Counted from the first letter of the stretch, positions 8,935 through 17,537 are shown. The stretch: DNA of 64,000 bases from Sinomonas atrocyanea (GCF_001577305.1 NZ_CP014518.1:1736001-1800000); one strand, 5' to 3'. Numbers and translations: made by a program. Notes: a model not told the origin generated them from the letters alone.

Positions 8935-8979
8935 GGGCCTGGGCCAGCGACCTGTCCCGTCTGCTGGCCTGAAGGGGGA

Positions 8980-9010
8980 GCGGCGCTCACGGCCTGGCCG
9001 TGAGCGCCGC
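8980..9010. terminator. Bidirectional terminator overlapping the TetR stop codon
   Basis: Perfect 15-bp inverted repeat, 8980-8994 with 8996-9010, around one central base. It lies 45 nt after the propeller gene stop and contains the stop codon and last codons of the convergent TetR gene, so it can end transcription from both sides. Confidence 0.75.
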
Positions 9011-9601
9011 TTCCGCCATGACGGCCAGTGTCGCCCGGGCCGAGGAGGCCCCCAGGCTGCCCCCGGGCCTGCGCACCGAGTGCGGCGTCGAGTTGATGAG
9101 GCCGAACACGGCCTGGGCCCGCATCCGCAGCTCGGCGGCGCTCGCCGCCGGGTGCACGGGCCGCAGCGCGTCGCACCACACCTCGACGTAGGCGAGCTGG
9201 AGCGAACGCACGCGCCTGCGGTCGGCGTCCGCGAGGGAACCGAAGTCCCGGTCCTGCACCCGGATGACGTCCGGCTTGGCGAGGGCGAAGTCCACGTGGA
9301 AGGCGACGAGCGCGCGGAGGGGGGCGGCGTCGTCGGCCGCGTCCGAGGCTGCCTCGAGCGCCACCCGGCGTCCCCCCTCGAGCAGGTCCTCGCTCACGCC
9401 GACCAGCAGCGCCCCGAGGACCGCCTGCTTCCCGGGGAAGTGGCGGTAGATGGCCGGTCCGCTCACGCCCGCCGCCGCACCGAGGTCCTCGAGCGAGGCC
9501 CCCGCGTAGCCCTGGGCGGCGAACAGCCCGGCCGCCGCGTCGAGGATGGCCTGCCGCCGCTCGGCCTTGGCCTGCACGCGCGGGCTCACGCTCTCGCCCA
9601 T
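8987..9601 (-). CDS. TetR-family regulator of the leucine/acyl-CoA operon
   Basis: 204 residues. N-terminal HTH (RQAILDAAAGLFAAQGYAGASLEDLGAAAGVSGPAIYRHF in three parts: helix 1, then turn-recognition helix) and a C-terminal ligand domain of the type found in regulators of acyl-CoA or fatty-acid metabolism (VDFALAKPDVIRVQDRDF). It is divergent from the carboxylase/dehydrogenase operon, with two inverted repeats between them, so it probably represses that operon and itself, with an acyl-CoA intermediate as likely inducer. Confidence 0.85.
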   Translation of the reverse strand: MGESVSPRVQAKAERRQAILDAAAGLFAAQGYAGASLEDLGAAAGVSGPAIYRHFPGKQAVLGALLVGVSEDLLEGGRRVALEAASDAADDAAPLRALVAFHVDFALAKPDVIRVQDRDFGSLADADRRRVRSLQLAYVEVWCDALRPVHPAASAAELRMRAQAVFGLINSTPHSVRRPGGSLGASSARATLAVMAEAALTARP

Positions 9602-9644
9602 ATCCCTCCCCGGTCCGGCGGAAAATCCCTGTGCTGGACATCAC

Positions 9645-9662
9645 AGTTAATCCACATTAACT
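9645..9662. promoter_or_regulatory. Operator candidate 1 for the TetR regulator
   Basis: Perfect 7-bp dyad AGTTAAT-CCAC-ATTAACT. The AT content is far above the surroundings and it lies in the divergent intergenic region, 44 nt from the TetR start. Confidence 0.65.
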
Positions 9663-9665
9663 TAG

Positions 9666-9693
9666 AACTCAGTTAGCCGTCACTAACCGAGTT
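9666..9693. promoter_or_regulatory. Operator candidate 2 for the TetR regulator
   Basis: 11-bp dyad AACTCAGTTAG (9666-9676) and CTAACCGAGTT (9683-9693) with one mismatch and a 6-nt spacer. It shares the GTTA/TAAC core with the dyad at 9645 and lies 30 nt before the mccB start. Confidence 0.65.
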
Positions 9694-9723
9694 GATGCGG
9701 GCGCTGCCCGTCCCGGAGGACAG

Positions 9724-11331
9724 ATGGAGACCCTGACCAGCCGGATCGATCCGGCAGGCCCCGACTTCGCCGAGAACGATGCCGCCCAGCGCGCCCTCGT
9801 CGACGAACTGCGTGCGCGCCTCGCCGCCGCCGCGCTCGGCGGCCCCGAGCGGTCCCGCGAGCGCCACGTGGCACGCGGCAAGTTGCTCCCGCGCGAGCGG
9901 ATCGACGTGCTGCTGGACGAGGGCTCGCCGTTCCTCGAGGTCGCCCCGCTCGCTGCGGACGGGATGTACGACGGCGAGTGCCCGGCGGCGGGGGTCATCG
10001 CCGGCATCGGCCTCGTCCACGGCCGCCACGTGATGGTCGTGTCGAACGACGCGACGGTCAAGGGCGGCACCTACTACCCCCTGACGGTCAAGAAGCACCT
10101 GCGCGCGCAGGAGATCGCCCTCGAGAACCGGCTTCCCTGCATCTACCTCGTCGACTCGGGCGGGGCGTTCCTGCCCAAGCAGGACGAGGTGTTCCCCGAC
10201 CGCGACCACTTCGGCCGGATCTTCTACAACCAGGCGCGCCTCTCCGCCGCCAAGGTCCCCCAGATCGCGGCCGTCCTCGGCTCCTGCACCGCCGGCGGGG
10301 CCTATGTGCCGGCGATGAGCGACGAGACCGTGATCGTGCGGAACCAGGGCACGATCTTCCTCGGCGGGCCGCCGCTCGTGAAGGCGGCGATCGGCGAGGT
10401 CGTCACCGCCGAGGAGCTGGGCGGGGGAGAGGTCCACGCGAAGGTCTCGGGCGTGGCCGACCACCTCGCCGACAACGACGAGCATGCGCTCGAGATCGTG
10501 CGCAGCATCGTCGAGACCCTCCCGCCCCCCGGACCGGCCCCGTGGGAGGTGCGCGCCGCCGTCGAGCCCAAGGTCGAGCAGTCTGAGCTGTACGGCGCGG
10601 TGCCGGTCGACGTCAATGCGCAGTACGACGTCCATGAGGTCATCGCCCGACTCGTGGACGGCAGCGAGTTCCACGAGTTCAAGAAGGACTACGGCCCCAC
10701 GCTCGTCACCGGGTTCGCGCACCTCGAGGGGCACCCGGTCGGGATCGTTGCCAACAACGGGGTCCTGTTCTCCGAGTCGGCGATGAAGGGGGCGCACTTC
10801 ATCGAGCTGTGCGACCAACGGGGCATCCCGCTCGTCTTCCTGCAGAACATCTCCGGCTTCATGGTGGGCCGCGACTACGAGCACGGAGGCATCGCGAAGC
10901 ACGGGGCGAAGATGGTCACGGCAGTGGCCACGACCCGCGTCCCCAAGCTCACGGTGGTGATCGGCGGCTCCTTCGGCGCCGGCAACTACTCCATGTGCGG
11001 GCGCGCGTACTCGCCCCGGTTCCTGTGGATGTGGCCCGCGGGCCGCATCTCGGTCATGGGCGGCAACCAGGCCGCATCCGTGCTCGCGACCGTCAAGCGC
11101 GATCAGTTCGAGGCCCGCGGCGAGGAGTGGGCCGCTGCCGAGGAGGACGCCTTCAAGGCCCCGATCCGCGCCCAGTACGAGTCCCAGGGGAGCCCCTACT
11201 ACTCGACCGCGAGGCTCTGGGACGACGGCGTGATCGACCCGGCCGACACGCGCCGCGTCCTCGGCATGGCCCTCGCCGTCGTTGCCCAGTCACCCCTGCC
11301 GGAGACGTCCTTCGGCGTCTTCAGGATGTGA
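9724..11331 (+). CDS. mccB: Methylcrotonyl-CoA carboxylase, carboxyltransferase (beta) subunit
   Basis: 535 residues. Acyl-CoA carboxylase beta chain that moves carboxyl from biotin to 3-methylcrotonyl-CoA, step 4 of leucine degradation. The crotonase-fold N-half has SGGAFLPKQDEVFPDRDHFGR split as the MCC-type signature (LVDSGGAFLPKQ, FPDRDHFGRIFYNQA), which separates MCC from propionyl-CoA carboxylases. The C-half has GFMVGRDYEHGGIAKHGAKM and GGSFGAGNYSMCGR, again MCC-like. The strong SD GGAGGA at 9715-9720 supports ATG 9724. First gene of a seven-gene operon; M. tuberculosis AccD1 is the expected orthologue. A gap of 5 nt separates it from mccA. Confidence 0.92.
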   Translation: METLTSRIDPAGPDFAENDAAQRALVDELRARLAAAALGGPERSRERHVARGKLLPRERIDVLLDEGSPFLEVAPLAADGMYDGECPAAGVIAGIGLVHGRHVMVVSNDATVKGGTYYPLTVKKHLRAQEIALENRLPCIYLVDSGGAFLPKQDEVFPDRDHFGRIFYNQARLSAAKVPQIAAVLGSCTAGGAYVPAMSDETVIVRNQGTIFLGGPPLVKAAIGEVVTAEELGGGEVHAKVSGVADHLADNDEHALEIVRSIVETLPPPGPAPWEVRAAVEPKVEQSELYGAVPVDVNAQYDVHEVIARLVDGSEFHEFKKDYGPTLVTGFAHLEGHPVGIVANNGVLFSESAMKGAHFIELCDQRGIPLVFLQNISGFMVGRDYEHGGIAKHGAKMVTAVATTRVPKLTVVIGGSFGAGNYSMCGRAYSPRFLWMWPAGRISVMGGNQAASVLATVKRDQFEARGEEWAAAEEDAFKAPIRAQYESQGSPYYSTARLWDDGVIDPADTRRVLGMALAVVAQSPLPETSFGVFRM

Positions 11332-11336
11332 GCCGC

Positions 11337-13463
11337 ATGACCGCCACCACTGCTTCCGTCCGGCCCTTCGCCAAGGTCCTCGTGGCCAACCGCGGCGAGA
11401 TCGCGTGCCGCGTGATCCGCACCCTGCGCCGGCTCGGCATCTCCTCAGTCGCGGTGTACAGCGACGCCGACGCCGGGGCGCGCCACGTCCACGAGGCCGA
11501 CGAGGCCGTCCGCATCGGCCCCGCCGCCGCGGCCCAGAGCTACCTGAGCATCCCCGCCATCGTCGACGCGGCGCGCGCCACCGGGGCAGAGGCCGTCCAC
11601 CCCGGCTACGGCTTCCTGAGCGAGAATGCCGAGCTCGCCCGCGCGCTCGCGGACGCCGGCATCGTCTTCGTGGGCCCCGGCGCCGAGGCCCTCGCCGTCA
11701 TGGGGGACAAGATCCGGGCCAAGAACCACGTGGCCGGCTACGGCGTCCCGGTCATCCCCGGCGTCGCGGAGCCCGGGCTCACTGACGCGGAGCTCATCGA
11801 GCGGGCCGCCGAGGTGGGGTTCCCGATCCTCATCAAGCCCTCGGCCGGCGGGGGCGGCAAGGGCATGACCGCCGTCGAGTCCGCGGCAGACCTCCCGGCC
11901 GCCCTGGCGACCGCGCGCAGGGTCGCGACGGCCGCCTTCGGTGACGGCACGCTCCTCCTCGAGCGGCTCGTCCGCGCCCCGCGGCACATCGAGGTCCAGG
12001 TCCTCGCGGACACCCACGGCACCACGATCCACCTCGGCGAGCGCGAGTGCTCCCTGCAGCGCAGGCACCAGAAGGTCATCGAGGAGGCCCCCTCGCCGCT
12101 GTTCGCCACGGACCAGGGCGCCCGCACCCGGGACCGCATCGGGGCCGCGGCCTGCGAGGCCGCCCGCTCCGTCGGCTACGTCGGCGCCGGCACGGTCGAG
12201 TTCCTCGTCTCCGACGAGGCCCCGGACGAGTTCTTCTTCATGGAGATGAACACCCGCCTCCAGGTCGAGCATCCCGTGACGGAGATGGTCACCGGCATCG
12301 ACCTCGTCGAGCAGCAGCTCCGCGTCGCCGCGGGCGAGCCCCTGGCCCTGCGCCAGGAGGAGATCCGCCTCGACGGCCACGCGATCGAGGCCCGCATCTA
12401 CGCGGAGGTCCCCGCGCGGGGCTTCCTGCCGGCGACCGGCACCGTCGCGCTGCTGCAGGAGCCGGCCGGGGAGCACGTGCGGGTGGACAGCTCCCTCGAG
12501 CCGGGCCTGGCCATCGGCTCGGACTATGATCCGATGCTCGCCAAGTGCATCGCGTGGGGCCGCACCCGGGGCGAGGCGCTCGGGACGCTCGACGCGGCGC
12601 TCGGGCGCTACACCGTGCTCGGCGTCGAGACCAACATTGAGTACCTCAGGCTCCTGCTCGCCGACGAGGACGTGCGCGCCGGGCGTCTGGAGACGACCCT
12701 GATCGAACGCCGGCTGCCCGGCCTGTCCTTCCGGGGCCCAGGGGAGGCCGAGTACGCCGCCGCGGCGCTCCTGGCCGCCGGGGCCGTGCCGGCCGCCGGC
12801 AGCGGCGCCGCCCCGGCTGCCGCCCTCGGCCCCTGGGCCCCGGACGGCTGGCGCCTGGGCGCCCCGGGCGCCCGGCGCGTGAGCCTCTCAGCCGCGGACG
12901 GCGGCGTCGTGACCGTCACCCTGCGTGGCCCCGTGGGCGGCGCGGACCCCTGCGCCGCCACGGTCCGCATCGACGTCGGCAGCGAGCGCGGAACCGAGCG
13001 GACGGCGAGCCTGCGGCGCGAGGGACCGGCCGGCGTCGTGCTCGCCCTGGAGGGCGCAGAGCACCGCTTCGCGTGGGCCCTCACGGAGGGCCCGGCGGGG
13101 GAGCGCACCGTGCACCTCGGCGACACGGGCTGGTCCGCCGCCCTCCCCGTCCTCGGCCGCGCGGAGCGGCTCGAGCGGCTCCGCGCCGCCGTGCACCGGC
13201 ACGAGGGCGAGGCAGCCCCCGAAGTCCGCACGCCGATGCCCGGCACGGTCGTCTCCGTCGCCGTCGACCACGGCCAGGCCGTCGAGGCCGGCCAGCCGCT
13301 CGTCTCCGTGGAGGCCATGAAGATGGAGCACCAGCTCGTCGCGGCCCTCGCCGGGACCGTGGCACTGCACGTCACCCCCGGCGCCCTCGTCAAGGCCGAC
13401 CAGGTCGTTGCCACCGTCACCCCCCACGAAGCCACACCGCGCGATGCGCACGAAGGAGCCTGA
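11337..13463 (+). CDS. mccA: Methylcrotonyl-CoA carboxylase, biotin carboxylase/BCCP (alpha) subunit
   Basis: 708 residues. Biotin carboxylase N-domain (KVLVANRGEIACRVIR), ATP-grasp with GGGGKGM, C-terminal carboxylase domain, a poorly conserved middle region rich in Ala/Gly (about 475-640), and a biotinyl domain with EAMKMEH, the biotinylated Lys being K662. It uses ATP and bicarbonate to carboxylate biotin for MccB. ATG 11337 follows the mccB stop by 5 nt; the frame is open upstream, but the start matches the family's N-terminus. AccA1-type architecture, typical length. Confidence 0.92.
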   Translation: MTATTASVRPFAKVLVANRGEIACRVIRTLRRLGISSVAVYSDADAGARHVHEADEAVRIGPAAAAQSYLSIPAIVDAARATGAEAVHPGYGFLSENAELARALADAGIVFVGPGAEALAVMGDKIRAKNHVAGYGVPVIPGVAEPGLTDAELIERAAEVGFPILIKPSAGGGGKGMTAVESAADLPAALATARRVATAAFGDGTLLLERLVRAPRHIEVQVLADTHGTTIHLGERECSLQRRHQKVIEEAPSPLFATDQGARTRDRIGAAACEAARSVGYVGAGTVEFLVSDEAPDEFFFMEMNTRLQVEHPVTEMVTGIDLVEQQLRVAAGEPLALRQEEIRLDGHAIEARIYAEVPARGFLPATGTVALLQEPAGEHVRVDSSLEPGLAIGSDYDPMLAKCIAWGRTRGEALGTLDAALGRYTVLGVETNIEYLRLLLADEDVRAGRLETTLIERRLPGLSFRGPGEAEYAAAALLAAGAVPAAGSGAAPAAALGPWAPDGWRLGAPGARRVSLSAADGGVVTVTLRGPVGGADPCAATVRIDVGSERGTERTASLRREGPAGVVLALEGAEHRFAWALTEGPAGERTVHLGDTGWSAALPVLGRAERLERLRAAVHRHEGEAAPEVRTPMPGTVVSVAVDHGQAVEAGQPLVSVEAMKMEHQLVAALAGTVALHVTPGALVKADQVVATVTPHEATPRDAHEGA

Positions 13464-13466
13464 CCC

Positions 13467-14639
13467 ATGGACTTCCAGCTCACCGACGAGTACCAGGAGC
13501 TCTCCGACACGGTGCGCGAGTTCGCCGACGAGGTCGTCGCGCCCGTGTCCGCCCGCCACGACGAGGAGCACAGCTTCCCCTACGAGGTGATCGCCCAGAT
13601 GGGCGAGATGGGCCTGTTCGGCCTGCCGTTCCCCGAGGAGTACGGCGGGATGGGCGGGGACTACTTCGCGCTCGCCCTCGCGCTCGAGCAGCTCGGGCGC
13701 GTGGACCAGTCGGTCGCGATCACGCTCGAGGCTGGCGTCTCGCTCGGGGCCATGCCGATCCACCGCTTCGGCACCGAGAAGCAGAAGGAGGCGCTCCTGC
13801 CCGACCTCGCCGCGGGCCGCGCGCTCGCCGGCTTCGGCCTGACGGAGCCGGGGGCCGGGTCGGACGCCGGCGGGACCAAGACGACCGCACGGCTCGAGGA
13901 CGGGGCAGACGGGCGCGAGTGGGTCATCAGCGGGTCGAAGGAGTTCATCACGAACTCCGGCACGGACATCACGAGCTTCGTGACCGTCACGGCGGTCACC
14001 GGCACGGAAGAGCGGCCCGACGGGACCGCCCGCAAGGAGATCTCCACGATCATCGTGCCCACCGGCACGCCGGGTTTCCGTGCGGAGAAGGCATACAACA
14101 AGGTGGGCTGGAACGCCTCGGACACGCACCCGCTCTCCTTCAAGGACGCCCGCGTCCCCGAGGAGAACCTCCTCGGCGTGCGCGGCCGCGGCTACGCCAA
14201 CTTCCTCTCCATCCTCGACGAGGGCCGCATCGCGATCGCCGCCCTCGCCACGGGCGCCGCCCAGGGCTGCGTCGACCTGTCCGTGAAGTACGCCAAGGAG
14301 CGCACCGCGTTCGGGACGAACATCGGCAAGTACCAGGCCATCCAGTTCAAGATCGCCCGCATGCAGGCCCGCGCCCACACCGCCAGGCTCGCCTACTACG
14401 ACGCGGCCGCGCGCATGCTCGCCGGCAAGCCGTTCAAGACCGAGGCCGCGATCGCCAAGATGGTCGCGGGGGAGGCGGCGATGGACAACGCCCGCGACGC
14501 TACCCAGGTGTTCGGCGGATACGGCTTCATCAACGAGTCCACGGTCGCCCGGCACTACCGCGACTCGAAGATCCTCGAGATCGGCGAGGGCACCACCGAA
14601 GTCCAGCTCATGCTCATCGCGCGCGAGCTGGGGCTGTGA
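13467..14639 (+). CDS. Branched-chain acyl-CoA dehydrogenase
   Basis: 390 residues. FAD-dependent dehydrogenase with ACAD signatures (GFGLTEPGAGSDAGGTKT; QVFGGYGFINE; IGEGTTEVQ). The likely catalytic base is E374 in GEGTTEV, the position used by short/medium-chain and short-branched enzymes, whereas isovaleryl-CoA dehydrogenase uses a different Glu and has Ala or Gly here. A branched short-chain acyl-CoA (isovaleryl, 2-methylbutyryl or isobutyryl) is likely from context; M. tuberculosis FadE19 occupies the equivalent place. ATG 13467 lies 3 nt after mccA, with AAGGAGC inside its last codons as SD. Confidence 0.9.
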   Translation: MDFQLTDEYQELSDTVREFADEVVAPVSARHDEEHSFPYEVIAQMGEMGLFGLPFPEEYGGMGGDYFALALALEQLGRVDQSVAITLEAGVSLGAMPIHRFGTEKQKEALLPDLAAGRALAGFGLTEPGAGSDAGGTKTTARLEDGADGREWVISGSKEFITNSGTDITSFVTVTAVTGTEERPDGTARKEISTIIVPTGTPGFRAEKAYNKVGWNASDTHPLSFKDARVPEENLLGVRGRGYANFLSILDEGRIAIAALATGAAQGCVDLSVKYAKERTAFGTNIGKYQAIQFKIARMQARAHTARLAYYDAAARMLAGKPFKTEAAIAKMVAGEAAMDNARDATQVFGGYGFINESTVARHYRDSKILEIGEGTTEVQLMLIARELGL

Positions 14640-14742
14640 AGCCGCCCCTAGCCAAACGGGGCGCCCTGACGTTGGATGAGGGCAGGTGCGGCGCGGCAGA
14701 GCGGGCGCAGCGCCGCCGGCAGCTCGGAACGAGGAGGGGCAC
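14640..14742 (+). other. Gap inside the leucine operon
   Basis: 103 nt without a gene, the only long gap in the operon. A short hairpin (GCCCC...GGGGC near 14644-14663) and a strong SD GAGGAGG (14731-14737) before scoA are visible. It may attenuate or allow a second promoter; no clear -10/-35 pair was seen. Confidence 0.35.
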
Positions 14743-15519
14743 GTGATCGACAAAGTGGTGGCGAGCGCCGAGGAGGCGGTCGCGGACATCGGAGACGGGG
14801 CCTCGCTCGCCGTCGGCGGGTTCGGCCTGTGCGGCATCCCGGTGGCCCTCATCGACGCCCTGCACGCCCAGGGCACCACGGGGCTGACCACCATCAGCAA
14901 CAACTGCGGCGTGGACGACTGGGGCCTCGGGATCCTCCTCGCGGACGGCCGGATCACCCGCACCATCAGCTCCTACGTGGGCGAGAACAAGGAGTTCGCA
15001 CGCCAGTTCCTCGCGGGAGAGCTCGAGGTGGTGCTGACCCCGCAGGGCACGCTCGCCGAGAAGCTCCGGGCCGGCGGCGCCGGCATCCCCGCCTTCTACA
15101 CGGCGGCCGGGGTGGGGACCCTCGTGGCCGAGGGCGGGCTCCCGCAGAAGTACGACGCCGACGGGAACGTCGTGCTCGCGTCCTCGCCGAAGGAGGTCCG
15201 CTCCTTCAACGGCGCCGACTACGTGCTCGAGGAGTCCCTGACCCCTGACTTCGCGCTCGTCCACGCCCAGAAGGCGGACCGCCACGGGAACCTCGTGTTC
15301 CACGCGACGGCCATGAACTTCAACCCGCTGTGCGCGATGGCCGGCAGGATCACGATCGCCGAGGTCGAGGAGCTCGTCGAGCCGGGGGAGCTGGACCCCG
15401 AGAACATCGACCTGCCGGGGATCTTCGTCCAGCGCGTGGTGCACGTCCCGCCGGGCAGCCCGCACAGCGAGAAGCGCATCGAGAAGAGGACCGTGTCGAG
15501 CACCGAGGGAGCGTCCTGA
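14743..15519 (+). CDS. scoA: 3-oxoacid CoA-transferase subunit A
   Basis: 258 residues. CoA-transferase family I subunit A with the GGFGLCGIP glycine-rich signature near residues 24-32 and the long central region SNNCGVDDWGLG. With ScoB it moves CoA from succinyl-CoA to acetoacetate, the end product of leucine breakdown; the M. tuberculosis homologue pair Rv2504c/Rv2503c has also been linked to itaconate activation. GTG 14743 is chosen because GAGGAGG sits 5 nt upstream; the open frame extends to 14686 but without support. The stop overlaps the scoB start by one base. Confidence 0.9.
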   Translation: MIDKVVASAEEAVADIGDGASLAVGGFGLCGIPVALIDALHAQGTTGLTTISNNCGVDDWGLGILLADGRITRTISSYVGENKEFARQFLAGELEVVLTPQGTLAEKLRAGGAGIPAFYTAAGVGTLVAEGGLPQKYDADGNVVLASSPKEVRSFNGADYVLEESLTPDFALVHAQKADRHGNLVFHATAMNFNPLCAMAGRITIAEVEELVEPGELDPENIDLPGIFVQRVVHVPPGSPHSEKRIEKRTVSSTEGAS

Positions 15520-16205
15520 TGCCGTGGACCCGCAATGAGCTCGCCGCGCGCGTGGCCAGGGAGCTCGAGAACGGACAGTACGTCAACCTGGGCATCGGCA
15601 TGCCCACGCTGATCCCGAACTACATCCCGGACGGAGTGGAGGTGGTCCTCCACTCCGAGAACGGCATCCTCGGCACGGGCCGGTACCCGCGCGAGGACGA
15701 GGTCGACCCCGACCTCATCAACGCGGGGAAGGAGACCGTGACCGTCAACCGCGGCGCGGCGTTCTTCGACTCGGCGACCTCATTCGGCATGGTCCGCGGC
15801 GGCCACGTGGACGTCGCCGTGCTCGGGGCCATGGAGGTCTCCGCCCACGGGGACCTCGCCAACTGGATGATCCCCGGGAAGATGGTCAAGGGCATGGGGG
15901 GTGCCATGGACCTCGTGTTCGGGGCCAAGCGGCTCATCGTCATGATGGAGCACACGGACCGGAACGGGAACCCGAAGATCCTGCCCGAGTGCACGCTGCC
16001 GCTCACGGGGCGCGCGTGCGTCGACCGGATCATCACGGACCTCGCAGTGATCGACGTGGAGCGCAACGGCGTGGGCGCCGGGATGGAGCCCGGCACTGGC
16101 CCTGTGCTCGTGCTGCGGGAGCTCGCGCCGGGGGTGACCGAGGACCAGGTCGTCGCCGCGACCGCGGCAGAGCTCGAGGTGGAGATCCATGACAACGAGC
16201 CCTGA
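15519..16205 (+). CDS. scoB: 3-oxoacid CoA-transferase subunit B
   Basis: 228 residues. Subunit B carrying the catalytic Glu, E47 in HSENGILG, which forms the glutamyl-CoA intermediate; GIGMPTLIPNY and GGHVDVAVLGAMEVS are typical. The start ATG shares its A with the scoA stop. Its last 17 nt overlap the start of the MaoC gene, so translation is probably coupled. Typical length. Confidence 0.92.
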   Translation: MPWTRNELAARVARELENGQYVNLGIGMPTLIPNYIPDGVEVVLHSENGILGTGRYPREDEVDPDLINAGKETVTVNRGAAFFDSATSFGMVRGGHVDVAVLGAMEVSAHGDLANWMIPGKMVKGMGGAMDLVFGAKRLIVMMEHTDRNGNPKILPECTLPLTGRACVDRIITDLAVIDVERNGVGAGMEPGTGPVLVLRELAPGVTEDQVVAATAAELEVEIHDNEP

Positions 16206-16692
16206 GCCGGCCCCCCTCCGCGTCGTCGAGCAGCGAGGCCTCTACTTCGACGAGCTCGAGGAGGGCGTCTCGTACGCCCACCGCCCCGGGCGCACGGTGA
16301 CCGAGGCGGACAACGTCCTGTTCACCACGCTGACCATGAACACCCAGGCGCTCCACCTCGACGCGGCCTGGAGCGCGGGCCAGCCGTTCGGACAGCGGCT
16401 CATGAACTCGATGTTCACGCTCTCCACCATGGTGGGCCAGTCCGTGGCCCAGCTGACGCAGGGGACGATCGTCGCCCAGTTGGGCCTCACCGACGTGGCC
16501 TTCCCCCACCCGCTCTTCCACGGGGATACGCTCTACACCGAAACCGTCGTCGTGGAGAAGCGCCTCTCGGCCTCGCGCCCCGGACAGGGGATCGTGACGT
16601 TCGAGCACACCGGCCGCAACCAGGACGGCACCGTCGTGGCCCGGGCCCGCCGCTCGTGCCTCATGTGGACCAAGGAAGCACACACCCGGTGA
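16189..16692 (+). CDS. MaoC-like (R)-specific enoyl-CoA hydratase
   Basis: 167 residues, a single hot-dog fold. The hydratase-2 motif is recognisable: TEADNVLFTTLTMNTQALHLD, cited here as Asp41 and His56, the catalytic pair of (R)-hydratases; the usual Gly-Asp before Asn is replaced by Met-Asn. A C-terminal TFEHTGRNQDGTVVARA strand is typical. M. tuberculosis Rv2499c is the positional homologue. In this operon the protein can hydrate methylglutaconyl-CoA (leucine) or itaconyl-CoA with R stereochemistry, replacing the crotonase LiuC that is absent. Starts 17 nt inside scoB. Confidence 0.85.
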   Translation: MTTSPEPAPLRVVEQRGLYFDELEEGVSYAHRPGRTVTEADNVLFTTLTMNTQALHLDAAWSAGQPFGQRLMNSMFTLSTMVGQSVAQLTQGTIVAQLGLTDVAFPHPLFHGDTLYTETVVVEKRLSASRPGQGIVTFEHTGRNQDGTVVARARRSCLMWTKEAHTR

Positions 16693-17537
16693 CCGAGATG
16701 ACCGCCCAGCCCCACGCGCACGGAGCACCCTTCGCGATGGGTCCGGCCCTGCTGTTCTGCCCCGCCGACCGGCCCGAGCGCTTCGCCAAGGCCGCCGAGC
16801 GGTCCGACGCCGTGATCCTCGACCTCGAGGACGCGGTGGCGCCGGACGCGAAGGCGGAGGCCCGCAGGAACCTCGCCGAGACGCCGCTCGACCCGGAGCG
16901 GACCATCGTGCGGGTGAACTCGGCCGGCTCGGTCCACTTCGATGCGGACCTCGAGGCGCTCGAAGCCACGCCGTACCGCACGGTCATGCTCGCCAAGGCC
17001 GAGGCGCCCGAGGAGCTCGCGCTCCTGCGCGCGTACCGGGTCGTGGCCCTCTGCGAGACGGCCGCGGGGATCCTCGCGGCGCCGTCGATCGCCGCCGAGC
17101 CGAACACGGTCGGTCTCATGTGGGGAGCCGAGGACCTCGTGGCCTCCCTCGGCGGGACCTCCAGCCGCGCCGCCGACGGCGCGTACCGGGCCGTCGCCCT
17201 GCACGCCCGCTCCACGGTGCTCCTCGCCGCCGGCGCCCACGGGAAGGCGGCGATCGACGCCGTCTACACCGACATCCCGGACCTCGAGGGGCTCTCCGCC
17301 GAGGCCGCGGACGCCGTCGCCTCCGGCTTCGCCGCGAAGGCATGTATCCACCCGGGCCAGGTCGCCGCCGTGCGGGCCGCCTACGCGCCCTCGCCCGAGT
17401 CCGTCGAGGCCGCGCGGGCCCTCCTTGCCGCGGCGGAGGCCGCCGGGACGGGCGTGTTCCAGTACCAGGGGAAGATGGTCGACGGCCCGATCCTGCGCCA
17501 CGCCGAGGCGGTGCTGCGCAGGGCCGGGCTCGGCTGA
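16689..17537 (+). CDS. citE: CitE/HpcH-type lyase, likely (R)-HMG-CoA / citramalyl-CoA lyase
   Basis: 282 residues. TIM-barrel aldolase of the HpcH/HpaI-CitE superfamily: LFCPADRPERFAKAA, ILDLEDAV (47-50 acidic pair), ALCETAAGIL (Glu metal ligand) and WGAEDLVASLGG (Glu/Asp metal ligand), C-terminal KACIHPGQVAAV. GTG 16689 overlaps the MaoC stop (GTGA); an upstream ATG at 16656 lies inside that gene. No citrate-lyase alpha or ACP genes are nearby, so it is not a citrate lyase. The homologue Rv2498c of M. tuberculosis was reported as a stereospecific HMG-CoA and citramalyl-CoA lyase, and the matching neighbourhood supports the same role. Confidence 0.85.
   Translation: MTEMTAQPHAHGAPFAMGPALLFCPADRPERFAKAAERSDAVILDLEDAVAPDAKAEARRNLAETPLDPERTIVRVNSAGSVHFDADLEALEATPYRTVMLAKAEAPEELALLRAYRVVALCETAAGILAAPSIAAEPNTVGLMWGAEDLVASLGGTSSRAADGAYRAVALHARSTVLLAAGAHGKAAIDAVYTDIPDLEGLSAEAADAVASGFAAKACIHPGQVAAVRAAYAPSPESVEAARALLAAAEAAGTGVFQYQGKMVDGPILRHAEAVLRRAGLG

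Noticed and set aside
16689..17537. Citrate lyase beta subunit
   Set aside because: CitE likeness is clear, but there is no citrate lyase alpha, gamma or CitX/CitG nearby; the gene order matches the leucine/itaconate locus instead.
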